Shown here in pieces: positions 38,184 to 47,477 of a stretch of DNA of 64,000 bases. The translations under genes were made by a program, and so were the position numbers. Under the pieces are notes generated by a model. That model made no database searches and was not told the DNA's origin. It worked only from the letters and a program-made list of their open reading frames with translations. Source of the DNA: Bacillota bacterium (GTDB taxonomy: Bacteria; Bacillota; DTU025; MWDF01); contig JAKQNF010000001.1 of assembly GCA_029565935.1 (NCBI GenBank), positions 1 to 64,000 on the forward strand, read 5' to 3'. Numbering within the stretch: the first letter of the stretch is position 1; each line of letters begins with the position of its first letter.

Positions 38184-38579
38184 TTGAAGATCACAGCTAG
38201 GACCGAATATGGGATAAGGGCCATGTATGCGCTGGCGAAGGCGAGCGGTTCGGGCCCGTTGTCGATGCGGTCGATAGCCTCGGACCAGCAGATACCGGAG
38301 AACTTCCTGGAGCAGATGCTCTCACAGCTAAGGAAGGCAGGGCTCGTTACCGCGACCAGGGGACCCGCGGGCGGGTATGAGCTGGCAAGGGAGCCGGCGC
38401 GGATAAGCTTCTCCGATATAGTCGTCGCCCTTGAAGGGCCCGTGGCGCTATGCGATTGCATCGAGACCGAAGGAAGCTGCGACAGGCTGCACAGTTGCCC
38501 GGTACACCCGGTCTGGGCGAAGATAGCGGCCGGGCTGAACGACCTGCTCGAGAAATCCACACTGGCTGACATGCTTTAG
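38184..38579 (+). CDS. Rrf2-family (IscR-like) regulator
   Basis: TARTEYGIRAMYALA...IPENFLEQMLSQLRKAGLV; CX6CX5CX2H ligand-like pattern; TTG start. Confidence 0.9.
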   Translation: MKITARTEYGIRAMYALAKASGSGPLSMRSIASDQQIPENFLEQMLSQLRKAGLVTATRGPAGGYELAREPARISFSDIVVALEGPVALCDCIETEGSCDRLHSCPVHPVWAKIAAGLNDLLEKSTLADML

Positions 38580-38596
38580 CATCGAGGAGGAATAGA

Positions 38597-39811
38597 ATGG
38601 ACAGGATCTACATGGACTACAGCGCGACCTCGCCCCTTAGGAAAGAGGCTCTGGACGCCATGATGCCATACTTGACCGAGAACTTCGGCAACCCTTCGAG
38701 CATACACTGGTTCGGAAGGACGGCCAAGAAGGCCATGGAGGAGGCAAGGGCCAGCATCGCTTCGTCCATAGGTGCCGCCGATCCGAGCGAGATAATAATC
38801 ACGAGCTGCGGATCGGAAGCCGACAACCTCGCCATATGGGGAGTGATGGAGACCTACGGCAAGAAGCACATAATCACGAGCGCCATAGAGCATCATGCCG
38901 TCATCGACACTGTGAAGATATTGGCCAAGGAGGGCTATGAGGCTACGTACATCCCCGTAGACGAATACGGGTTGGTGGACCCCGAGGCCGTAAGGAATGC
39001 GATAAGGCCGGACACGGGGCTCGTGAGCATCATGCACGGCAACAACGAGATCGGCACGATAGAACCGATCGGCGAGATCGCAGGCATCTGCAAGGAGAAG
39101 GGAGTGCTCTTCCATACGGACGCCGTGCAGACGCTCGGGCATATCCCGATCAACGTACAGGCGATCGGAGCGGACCTTCTTAGCTTCGCGGGCCACAAGT
39201 TCTACGGCCCCAAGGGCATAGGCGGGCTCTACGTGAGGAAGGGCATAAGGCTCGAGCCGCAGTTGACGGGGGGCGCCCAGGAAAGGAAGAGGCGCGCCGG
39301 CACTGAGAACGTAGCCTACATAATAGGGATGGCCAAGGCCCTGGAACTGGCGATAGCCGAGATGCCAGACGAGACGAGGCACCTTACCACCCTTCGAGAC
39401 AGGCTCATAAAGGGCCTGTTCGAACGGATACCGGAGATAAAGCTTAACGGACATCCGACCAAGAGGCTGCCTGGAAACGTGAACATATCCTACAAGTACG
39501 TCGAGGGCGAATCGCTCCTGCTTCACCTCGACATGAACGGGATAGCGGCTTCCAGCGGTTCGGCGTGTACATCCGGCTCGTTGGAGCCTTCGCACGTGCT
39601 TATGGCGATAGGCCTGAACCATGAGACCGCGCACGGTTCCGTGAGGATGTCGCTCGGCAAGTACAACACCGAGCAGGACATCGACAAGGTGCTCGAAGTA
39701 TACCCGGGCATCGTTGCGAAACTAAGGGAGATGTCCCCGCTCTACGTGAAGACCACCTGCGCGAGGAAGGAATTCTGCGACGAGTCCGGCACCTGCTCCG
39801 TTAATAAATAA
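38597..39811 (+). CDS. nifS: Cysteine desulfurase (NifS type)
   Basis: MDYSATSPL, SAIEHHAV, SFAGHKFYGPKG, SSGSACTSGSLEPSHVL. Confidence 0.95.
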   Translation: MDRIYMDYSATSPLRKEALDAMMPYLTENFGNPSSIHWFGRTAKKAMEEARASIASSIGAADPSEIIITSCGSEADNLAIWGVMETYGKKHIITSAIEHHAVIDTVKILAKEGYEATYIPVDEYGLVDPEAVRNAIRPDTGLVSIMHGNNEIGTIEPIGEIAGICKEKGVLFHTDAVQTLGHIPINVQAIGADLLSFAGHKFYGPKGIGGLYVRKGIRLEPQLTGGAQERKRRAGTENVAYIIGMAKALELAIAEMPDETRHLTTLRDRLIKGLFERIPEIKLNGHPTKRLPGNVNISYKYVEGESLLLHLDMNGIAASSGSACTSGSLEPSHVLMAIGLNHETAHGSVRMSLGKYNTEQDIDKVLEVYPGIVAKLREMSPLYVKTTCARKEFCDESGTCSVNK

Positions 39812-39856
39812 GACCGGGCCGTAAAGACAACGGCTTGGATTTTGAGGTGTTTATGC

Positions 39857-40309
39857 ATGTACACTGACATAGTGATGGACCATCTGACCAATCCCAGGAA
39901 CATGGGAGAGATCGAGAACGCCGACGGGATCGGCCAGATAGGCAACCCGGTCTGCGGCGACATAATGAGGATAACGATAAGGGTGAAGGACGGGGTGCTC
40001 GAGGACATCAAGTTCAAGACCTTCGGCTGTGGTGCTGCGATAGCGACCTCCAGCATCGTAACCCAGATGATGCACGGCAAGACCATAAAGGAGGCTCTCG
40101 CGCTGACCAACAAGCACGTTGCCGAGGAGCTCGGCGGCCTTCCGACGAACAAGCTGCATTGCTCCAACCTGGCGGCCGACGCCCTGCACCTTGCCATTAA
40201 GGACTACCTGACAAAGAACCCAGGCGCAGTCGAGGGTGTCGATCCTGCGAACATCATCGTGAAGGACGACCACGACGAAGAACAAGGTCCTTCCTGCGGT
40301 TCGATCTAA
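39857..40309 (+). CDS. nifU: Fe-S cluster scaffold (NifU/IscU type)
   Basis: VMDHLTNPRNMGEIENADGIGQIGNPVCGDIMRI; FGCGAAIATSS; LHCSNLAADAL. Confidence 0.95.
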   Translation: MYTDIVMDHLTNPRNMGEIENADGIGQIGNPVCGDIMRITIRVKDGVLEDIKFKTFGCGAAIATSSIVTQMMHGKTIKEALALTNKHVAEELGGLPTNKLHCSNLAADALHLAIKDYLTKNPGAVEGVDPANIIVKDDHDEEQGPSCGSI

Positions 40310-40331
40310 GCCACAGGATGGGCTTGCATTG

Positions 40332-40360
40332 TTGACACCCGCCACGGCGGGCCATAGAGT
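40332..40360 (+). promoter_or_regulatory. Candidate alaS promoter
   Basis: TTGACA-N17-TAGAGT in an 85-bp intergenic region. Confidence 0.5.
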
Positions 40361-40394
40361 ATCCTTATGAAGTCAACCAACGGAGGTCCGCGCG

Positions 40395-43028
40395 ATGAAG
40401 ACATCTGAGCTAAGACAGGCATATATGAGCTTCTTCGAAGAGAAGGGGCATAAAAGGCTGCCGTCGGCGTCCTTGATACCCACCGGGGATGCGACCCTGC
40501 TGCTCACGGCGGCGGGGATGGTGCCGTTCAAACCCTATTTCCTAGGTACCGCGAAGCCTGACTACAAAAGGGTCACCACATGCCAGAAGTGCGTCAGGAC
40601 CGGTGACATAGACAACGTGGGCAGGACGTCGAGGCACTGCACCTTCTTCGAGATGCTCGGCAACTTCTCCTTCGGCGACTATTTCAAGGAGGACGCCATA
40701 CGCTGGGCATGGGAGTTCGTCACCGAAAGGCTCAAGCTGGATCCCCAAAGGTTATGGATCACGATATACCTCGACGACGACGAGGCGTTCAGGATATGGC
40801 ATGAGATCATAGGCTTGCCCTCTGAGAGGATAGTCCGCAAGGGCAAGGAGGACAATTTCTGGGAGATAGGCGTGGGGCCTTGCGGCCCCTGCTCCGAGAT
40901 ACACATAGACCGCGGACCGTCCTTCGGATGCGGAAAGCCCGGGTGCGACATCAACTGCGGCTGCGACCGCTTCCTCGAGATATGGAACCTCGTGTTCATA
41001 CAGTTCTTCAAGGATGCTGACGGCAACTACACGCCGCTTGATTCGAAGAGCATCGACACGGGCATGGGCCTCGAGCGCACCGCGGCATTCCTGCAGGGCG
41101 CCGCATCGGTCTATGACACGGACGAGATGATGCGAATCAGGGACACCGTGCTCGAGCTCTCGGGCAAGACGTACGGCAAGGACCACCAAGACGACGTCGG
41201 CATAAGGGTCGTCACGGACCATAGCAGGGCCGCTGTGTTCATGGTGGCGGATGGCATCCTGCCTACGAACGAGGGAAGAGGATACGTACTGAGGAGGATA
41301 ATCAGGCGTGCCGTAAGATACGGCAGGCTGATAGGGATAGAGGAGCCTTTCATGGTGAGCATGGCCGAGAAGGTCATAGACACGATGAAGGTCTCGTACC
41401 CCGAGCTGGAATCGGACGCCAGGAGGATAACCAAGGCCATAGAACAGGAAGAACGCAGGTTCATGGCCGCTTTGGAACAAGGCTCGCAGCTTCTTGCCGA
41501 CATGATAGGAAAGCTCGGTGGTAAAAGAGGCGCTGTGCTCTCAGGCAACGACGCCTTCGTGCTTTACGATACGTTCGGCTTCCCTTACGAGCTAACGGTC
41601 GAGATAGCCGCCGAGAAGGGCGTGAAGGTGGACAAGGACGGCTTCGTGGCCGCGATGGAGGCCCAAAGAGAAAGGGCCAGGAGCGCAAGGGGCGCCAACG
41701 TCTACATGGACGAGGGCAGCGCGAAGTACAAGGGCCTAAGCGGCAAGCCTACACTCTTCACAGGATACGGTGCTACATCCGGCAAGGCCAGGCTCGTGGG
41801 TGTGCTCACGGAGACCGGCGAATCGGACGAAGCGCTCCCCGGTGAGGCTGCCGAGCTGGTATTCGACTCCACCCCTTTCTACGCCGAAGGCGGCGGACAG
41901 ACCTTCGACACAGGTGTAGTGCTGGACGATGGAAGGATCGCAGCCAGGGTGGTGAACGTGAAAAAGCCGCTCGGGGATACGTTCTTCCATGAAGTAGAGC
42001 CGCTCGAAAGGATGGAAGTAGGTAAGGAATACGTCCTTAAGGTGGATGACGCAAGGAGAGACGCCGTCAAGAGAAACCACAGCGCGACCCACCTCCTGCA
42101 CGCCGCGCTGAGGTCGGTCCTTGGCGATCACGTCCAGCAGTCGGGCTCTTATGTGACGGACGAGAGGCTCAGGTTCGACTACTCCCATTTCCAGCCCCTC
42201 AAGAAGGAAGAAGTGGATAAGGTCGAGACGATGGTGAACAGGTGGATCATGGCGGACCTGGAGGTAGGCACTAAGGTGTGCGGCATCGAGCAGGCCAGGG
42301 AATCCGGCGCGATCGCGCTGTTCGACGAGAAGTACGGAAACGACGTCCGGGTCGTGAGCATGGGCAAGGCAAGCAAGGAGCTGTGCGGCGGCACGCACGT
42401 GGGCCGCACGGGGGAGATAGGCCCGTTCAAGATCGTCATGGACGGCGGCATAGCCTCAGGCGTCAGGCGCATCGAATGCCTTACCGGGGAGAACACCCTC
42501 AAGTACATGTCGGCCGGTCTTGAAATGCTCGATAAAGTGGCGGAGGCGCTGAAATCGGACAGGGAGGGCGTGCTCTTAAGGATAGAGAAAATGCAGGCTG
42601 CAATCAAGGAATCCGACAGGGCGTTGGCGAAGGTAAAACAAGAACAGGCCTTCTCCAACATAGACTCCCTGATCGAGTCCTCAGAGACGATAGACGGCTC
42701 GAAGCTGCTGGTGGCCAGGTTCGATGGCATGGATGCCACCGATTTGAGGAACCTAACGGACAGGATCAAGTCCAAGCTCGGAAGCGGCGTGGTGCTGTTG
42801 GGTTCCGTTACGGGCGATAAACCGGTCTTCATAGCTACGGTCACCCCCGATCTTGTGGACAAAGGACTGAAGGCCGGTGATTTGGCGAGGGAGATGGCCA
42901 AGGTGGCCGGAGGCGGCGGGGGCGGCAAGGCGGACATGGCCCAGGCGGGGGGCAAGGACCCCGAGAAGGTGGATCCGGCCCTTCAGGCCGGTAAGCTGGA
43001 AGCTCGCAAGAAGCTCGCCGGGGCTTAG
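40395..43028 (+). CDS. alaS: Alanyl-tRNA synthetase
   Basis: Full-length Ala[46 protein letters not shown], glycine-rich C-terminal segment. Confidence 0.98.
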   Translation: MKTSELRQAYMSFFEEKGHKRLPSASLIPTGDATLLLTAAGMVPFKPYFLGTAKPDYKRVTTCQKCVRTGDIDNVGRTSRHCTFFEMLGNFSFGDYFKEDAIRWAWEFVTERLKLDPQRLWITIYLDDDEAFRIWHEIIGLPSERIVRKGKEDNFWEIGVGPCGPCSEIHIDRGPSFGCGKPGCDINCGCDRFLEIWNLVFIQFFKDADGNYTPLDSKSIDTGMGLERTAAFLQGAASVYDTDEMMRIRDTVLELSGKTYGKDHQDDVGIRVVTDHSRAAVFMVADGILPTNEGRGYVLRRIIRRAVRYGRLIGIEEPFMVSMAEKVIDTMKVSYPELESDARRITKAIEQEERRFMAALEQGSQLLADMIGKLGGKRGAVLSGNDAFVLYDTFGFPYELTVEIAAEKGVKVDKDGFVAAMEAQRERARSARGANVYMDEGSAKYKGLSGKPTLFTGYGATSGKARLVGVLTETGESDEALPGEAAELVFDSTPFYAEGGGQTFDTGVVLDDGRIAARVVNVKKPLGDTFFHEVEPLERMEVGKEYVLKVDDARRDAVKRNHSATHLLHAALRSVLGDHVQQSGSYVTDERLRFDYSHFQPLKKEEVDKVETMVNRWIMADLEVGTKVCGIEQARESGAIALFDEKYGNDVRVVSMGKASKELCGGTHVGRTGEIGPFKIVMDGGIASGVRRIECLTGENTLKYMSAGLEMLDKVAEALKSDREGVLLRIEKMQAAIKESDRALAKVKQEQAFSNIDSLIESSETIDGSKLLVARFDGMDATDLRNLTDRIKSKLGSGVVLLGSVTGDKPVFIATVTPDLVDKGLKAGDLAREMAKVAGGGGGGKADMAQAGGKDPEKVDPALQAGKLEARKKLAGA

Positions 43029-43054
43029 CAATAGATCGTCAGGAGGCGCTAAGG

Positions 43055-43318
43055 ATGGGCGAGAAGGGGAATATGACCGTCAGCTTTCAAAGCGTTCAGG
43101 CCCAGGAGGACAACCAGGTAAAGAAGCTCCTCAGGGAAGTGGTGCTTGCGCTGGTCGAAAAGGGCTACAACCCGGTTAACCAGCTCGTGGGCTACCTTGT
43201 TTCGGGCGATCCTGCGTATATCACGGGACACAAGAACGCAAGGAACCTCATCCAAAGGCTCGAGAGGGACGAGATCATCGAGGAGCTCGCGAACAGCTAC
43301 CTGAAGGGCATAATCTGA
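43055..43318 (+). CDS. IreB family (DUF965) regulatory protein
   Basis: [55 protein letters not shown]. Confidence 0.95.
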   Translation: MGEKGNMTVSFQSVQAQEDNQVKKLLREVVLALVEKGYNPVNQLVGYLVSGDPAYITGHKNARNLIQRLERDEIIEELANSYLKGII

Positions 43319-43334
43319 CGCGTCGAAGAAAATC

Positions 43335-43371
43335 CGAGCCCTCCTTTCGTTTCTGTCGACGGGAGGGCTCG
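43335..43371 (+). terminator. Hairpin downstream of ireB
   Basis: CGAGCCCTCC...GGAGGGCTCG perfect 10-bp arms. Confidence 0.6.
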
Positions 43372-43395
43372 CATCATGCACTCGGGAGGACTGAC

Positions 43396-44343
43396 TTGGA
43401 AAGAAGGCGGCTGGGAAGGTCCGGCATAACGGTATCGAGGATGTGCCTCGGAACGCTCACGGTGGGCTCGTTGCAGATGGGGATGGACCCCAAGAAGGCG
43501 GCCGACGTCTTCGAAGCTGCATACGAGAAGGGCGTGGACTTCTATGATTCGGCCATGATCTACGGTTCGCACCCGCACGTGAACGAGTTCCTAAAGAGAG
43601 TCCCGAGGGACAAGGTCACGATAACGTCGAAGAGCTACGACTACACATACGACGGTATGAGGAAGAGCGTCGAAACTGCGCTGAGGCAGCTCGGCACCGA
43701 CTACATAGACATCTACCTCATGCACGAACAGGAGAGCAGGCTTACTCTTAAAGGGCACGAGGACGGCTTCAAGTGCCTGGTGGACTGCAAGGAACAGGGC
43801 CTGATAAGGGCCGTGGGCGTTTCGACACATGCGTGCGAGGTGGCGGAAGCGGCCTCCGAGCTGGATTTCCTGGATGTGCTGCATCCTATGTTCAACTACA
43901 AGAGCATAGGCTTCCTGGACGGTGGCATAGAACGCATGGAAAAGGCGGTAGCGAGGGCGCACGAGGCGGGCCTTGGCGTCTACGCGATGAAGATACTCGG
44001 CGGAGGCCTGATGATCGGGGAGATCCAGAAGGCCTTGAGGTGGGCGCTGGCCAACGACGATCTCGACAGTATAGCGATAGGTATTGCCAATAAAAGGGAG
44101 CTCGAGCTGGACCTGATGATGTTCGAGGGCATCGAGCCCTCTAAAGAGCAGCTTCTGGCGGCCTACAAGTCGAAGTCGATACTGATAGAGGAATGGTGCT
44201 CGGGGTGCGGGGCATGCGTGCCTTCCTGCAAGCAGGGCGCGATTAGCGTTGTGAACGGCAAAGCAGAGGTCGACAGGAATAAATGCGTGCTCTGCGGCTA
44301 TTGCGGAAGGGCGTGCCCGAATTTCAATATAAGGATAGTGTAG
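43396..44343 (+). CDS. Aldo/keto reductase with C-terminal ferredoxin-like domain
   Basis: AKR N-terminus (LGRSGITVSRMCLGT); CSGCGACVPSCKQ and CVLCGYCGRACP. Confidence 0.92.
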   Translation: MERRRLGRSGITVSRMCLGTLTVGSLQMGMDPKKAADVFEAAYEKGVDFYDSAMIYGSHPHVNEFLKRVPRDKVTITSKSYDYTYDGMRKSVETALRQLGTDYIDIYLMHEQESRLTLKGHEDGFKCLVDCKEQGLIRAVGVSTHACEVAEAASELDFLDVLHPMFNYKSIGFLDGGIERMEKAVARAHEAGLGVYAMKILGGGLMIGEIQKALRWALANDDLDSIAIGIANKRELELDLMMFEGIEPSKEQLLAAYKSKSILIEEWCSGCGACVPSCKQGAISVVNGKAEVDRNKCVLCGYCGRACPNFNIRIV

Positions 44344-44344
44344 T

Positions 44345-44767
44345 ATGAGAGCGCTCGGGATAGACATGGGGAAGGTGCGGATCGGCACCGCGGTGTGCGA
44401 CCCGGCCGGCATCGTAGCCACTCCGGCCAAGGTCATCGAGTCGAAGGGACACAAGAAGAACGCCCTCGCGGTCGCAGAGCTTGCCGATGCCGTCGGGGCC
44501 GAGCTTATAGTGGTCGGCATGCCGGTCAGGATGGACGGCACGGAAGGTCCGGCGGCCGAGTTCGTAAAGAGGTTCGTCGATGAGCTTAGGGCCGTCTCGA
44601 AAACGGCCGTGCTCACCTGGGACGAGCGCCTTACCAGCGCCCAGGCCCAGAAGCTTATGATATCCGCAGACGTCTCGAGGAAGGGCAGAAAAGAGGCCGT
44701 GGACAGCATGGCTGCGGCCATAATGCTGCAGTCGTTCCTCGATAGCCGCAGCTTAAAGGGCAGTTGA
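44345..44767 (+). CDS. ruvX: Holliday junction resolvase RuvX/YqgF
   Basis: ALGIDMGKVRIGTAVCDP; WDERLTSAQA. Confidence 0.93.
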   Translation: MRALGIDMGKVRIGTAVCDPAGIVATPAKVIESKGHKKNALAVAELADAVGAELIVVGMPVRMDGTEGPAAEFVKRFVDELRAVSKTAVLTWDERLTSAQAQKLMISADVSRKGRKEAVDSMAAAIMLQSFLDSRSLKGS

Positions 44768-44829
44768 CAGAGGTCGGCAAACAAAGTAAGTTACTAAGGT
44801 ATGCAGAAATTCGAAAGGTGGAGTTGAGG

Positions 44830-45243
44830 ATGTTCAAGCCGGAGCAGATAGAAGGAAGCGTTTGGGTACTGGGTTATGAGGAGGGCGAGAAGTACTTCTT
44901 CTGCCGCAAGCTGTTCGAGCACGGCGGCAGCCAGTACGCTATCATGTTCTCGATGTTCGATTGCGAGGTAGATGCGCTGGAGAAAGAGGAAGAGGGGCAC
45001 ACTTGCGACGATTCGTGCACGTGCCATGATGACGAGGAGCTCAGGGAGTGCGAGGAGTGCGACGTCAACGAGGAGGAGTGCGAAGAGCGTGACATCGCGG
45101 TCCTCAAGGTAGTGACCGGCGTGGACGGAGAACCGGATGTCATGGACCTGACCGAAGAAGAGGACAAGCAACTCGAGAAGGTCATAGACGATCTGCTCGA
45201 GGAGATAGACGAAGAGGACGAAGAAGAAAGCGACGAGGAGTAG
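44830..45243 (+). CDS. DUF1292-like protein with Cys-rich acidic insertion
   Basis: Position between ruvX and mltG; EGEKYFFCRKLFEHGGSQYAIMF; GHTCDDSCTCHDDEELRECEECDVNEEECEE; ATG at 44830. Confidence 0.75.
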   Translation: MFKPEQIEGSVWVLGYEEGEKYFFCRKLFEHGGSQYAIMFSMFDCEVDALEKEEEGHTCDDSCTCHDDEELRECEECDVNEEECEERDIAVLKVVTGVDGEPDVMDLTEEEDKQLEKVIDDLLEEIDEEDEEESDEE

Positions 45244-45261
45244 GCCACAAGGGCCTTTCGG

Positions 45262-45294
45262 AATGGGCGGGGCCTTTTTGGGCACCCGCCCATT
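45262..45294 (+). terminator. Hairpin downstream of the DUF1292 gene
   Basis: AATGGGCGGG...CCCGCCCATT 10-bp arms. Confidence 0.55.
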
Positions 45295-45315
45295 AAAGAT
45301 GTCCGCAAGGCTACA

Positions 45316-45324
45316 TGATATAAT
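45316..45324 (+). promoter_or_regulatory. Extended -10 element upstream of mltG
   Basis: TGaTATAAT; no clear -35. Confidence 0.4.
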
Positions 45325-45345
45325 CTTATAGAGGTAGAATACCTG

Positions 45346-46344
45346 ATGCAGGGAAAGAACAACATCGCGAAGGCAGCGATCTTCGTGGCGCTGGCCGCCG
45401 CCGTATTGGCATGGCCCGTGACGGTGGGCTTCATAATGCCGGCGGATCCGAAGGACACCGAGCCCAGGGCGGTCATGATCCAGAAAGGGACCGGCACGTC
45501 CGGAATTGCCGGCATGCTCGAACATGAAGGCATCATATCGTCCGAGGCCGCTTTCAAGATATACGTGAAACTTACCGGCAAGGACGGGAAGCTGAAATAC
45601 GGGAACTACGAGATGGCCCCGTCCGAGACCTTATGGCAGATAGTCCTTAAGCTCGAGAAGGGCATCCAGAAGACGATAAAGCTGACGGTACCGGAAGGAT
45701 ACACCGCAAAGCAGATAGCCGCCCGAGCGGAGTCGCTTGGCATAACGGCGTACGACGATTTCATGGAGCTCGTCGAGAAGCCCACCGAGGAGCTCAAGCG
45801 GCTCATCCCGTTCGAGGTCTCGGGCAGCCTTGAGGGTTTCCTGTTCCCCGATACATATGACTTCACAGCCGACACCGACGCTAAGACCGTGATATCGAAC
45901 ATGCTCAGGAACTTCGCGGACAAGGTAGGCGAGGAGATATCCTCGAACTTGAAAGTGGACCTGAAGCCGGAGCAGGTGGTCATCCTCGCATCGATCGTCG
46001 AGAAAGAGACGCTGCTGCAATCCGAGCTGCCGATAGTGGCCGGAGTGTTCATGAACAGGCTGAGGAAATCGATGGCGCTTCAGAGCTGCTCGACGGTACA
46101 ATACGTCCTGCCACAGCCGAAACCCGTATTGAGCAAGGAAGACACTCTGATAGATTCGCCGTATAACACCTATCTCATACAAGGCCTGCCCCCGGGAGCC
46201 ATATCGAATCCGGGGAAGTCGGCCATCGAGGCCGTCCTCGAACCGGCCGTGCACAACTACCTGTACTTCGTTTCGAACGGGGACGGGACGCAGACCTTCT
46301 CGAGGACATATGCGGAGCACCTTAGGGCAAAGCAAAGCAAATAA
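45346..46344 (+). CDS. mltG: Endolytic transglycosylase MltG (YceG-like)
   Basis: VPEGYTAKQIAARAESLGI; LEGFLFPDTYDF; SIVEKET; PYNTYLIQGLPPGAISNPGKSAIEA. Confidence 0.96.
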   Translation: MQGKNNIAKAAIFVALAAAVLAWPVTVGFIMPADPKDTEPRAVMIQKGTGTSGIAGMLEHEGIISSEAAFKIYVKLTGKDGKLKYGNYEMAPSETLWQIVLKLEKGIQKTIKLTVPEGYTAKQIAARAESLGITAYDDFMELVEKPTEELKRLIPFEVSGSLEGFLFPDTYDFTADTDAKTVISNMLRNFADKVGEEISSNLKVDLKPEQVVILASIVEKETLLQSELPIVAGVFMNRLRKSMALQSCSTVQYVLPQPKPVLSKEDTLIDSPYNTYLIQGLPPGAISNPGKSAIEAVLEPAVHNYLYFVSNGDGTQTFSRTYAEHLRAKQSK

Positions 46345-46377
46345 CCCCTCAAGGGAGCGATTCGGAGGTGCAAGCAG

Positions 46378-46995
46378 ATGGCTGATCCCTTCACCATCGG
46401 AATTGCAGGCGGCAGCGGATCCGGCAAGAGCACCGTGGTCCGCAGGGTGTCTGAAGCGGTCGGTGATTATGTCGCCGTGCTTGAGATGGACGCCTACTAC
46501 AAGGACCAGAGCAACATGCCGTTCGAGGAACGAGTTAAAGTCAACTACGACCACCCCTTCGCGTTCGACATGGACCTTTTCATCAGCCACATAAAACTTC
46601 TCAAGCAGGGAAAACCGATAGACAAGCCGTTCTATTCGTTCAGCGAGCACACAAGGACGGCTAAGACCACCAGGGTGAATCCCGCGGGCGTGGTCATAGT
46701 GGACGGCATACTCGTCCTAGAGGACGAAAGGGTCCGCGCCCTTATGGACATGAAGGTTTACGTAGACACCGACGACGACGTCCGCTTCATCAGGAGGCTG
46801 GTGCGCGATACGCGCGACAGGGGCCGGACGATGGAGTCCGTCATCAGGCAGTACCTCGATACGGTAAGGCCGATGCACATACAGTTCGTGGAGCCGACGA
46901 AGAAGTACGCGGACGTGATCGTGCCCGAGGGCGGTTTCAACGACGTCGCGATAGACATGCTGATAGCCAGCATCAGGACCAGGATTGCGAGGTAG
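46378..46995 (+). CDS. udk: Uridine kinase
   Basis: [40 protein letters not shown]. Confidence 0.95.
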   Translation: MADPFTIGIAGGSGSGKSTVVRRVSEAVGDYVAVLEMDAYYKDQSNMPFEERVKVNYDHPFAFDMDLFISHIKLLKQGKPIDKPFYSFSEHTRTAKTTRVNPAGVVIVDGILVLEDERVRALMDMKVYVDTDDDVRFIRRLVRDTRDRGRTMESVIRQYLDTVRPMHIQFVEPTKKYADVIVPEGGFNDVAIDMLIASIRTRIAR

Positions 46996-46999
46996 GCGT

Positions 47000-47476
47000 A
47001 TGGGCCCTTTGAAACCCGACATCTCAATAAGGAAGCTGACAGACCTGGACCTGCCGGGATTATGGAAGTCGGGCATAAGGGGCTTGCTCCTGGACGCCGA
47101 CAACTCACTCATCCCCTACGGGACCATGTCGCTGCCCGACGGCTACAGGACCTGGCTGGACGATGCCTTGGCACAGGGCTTTTCCATAGTGATCCTCACC
47201 AACAACTTCAAAAGAAGGGCGACGCTGATAAAGCGGCTCATCGGCCTGCCGGTGGTCTATGGCTGGGTCAAGCCCTGGCCGTGGGGCATGGCGAAGGCCG
47301 TGAAGGAGCTCGGCATGCCCAAGGAACGGATACTGCTGGTGGGAGACCAGCTTTTCACGGACGTGCTCGGCGCGAAGGTGGCCGGTCTATCATCCGCGCT
47401 CGTGGATCCCCTCGCCGCCAAGGAACATGCATGGACGCGGCTTATGAGAAGGCTCGAAAGACTGGCGGGACGCTAG
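47000..47476 (+). CDS. YqeG-family HAD IIIA-type phosphatase
   Basis: LLLDADNSLIPYG; ILTNNFKRR; ILLVGDQLFTDVLGAK; ATG at 47000. Confidence 0.9.
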   Translation: MGPLKPDISIRKLTDLDLPGLWKSGIRGLLLDADNSLIPYGTMSLPDGYRTWLDDALAQGFSIVILTNNFKRRATLIKRLIGLPVVYGWVKPWPWGMAKAVKELGMPKERILLVGDQLFTDVLGAKVAGLSSALVDPLAAKEHAWTRLMRRLERLAGR

Positions 47477-47477
47477 G

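Noticed and set aside
38576-39634. 352-aa minus-strand ORF opposite nifS
   Set aside because: Mirror ORF of a certain NifS; no recognisable motif. The same applies to 43591..44784, 45631..46650, 50132..51127, 54648..55676, 55822..56790, 57339..58229 and 61018..62205.
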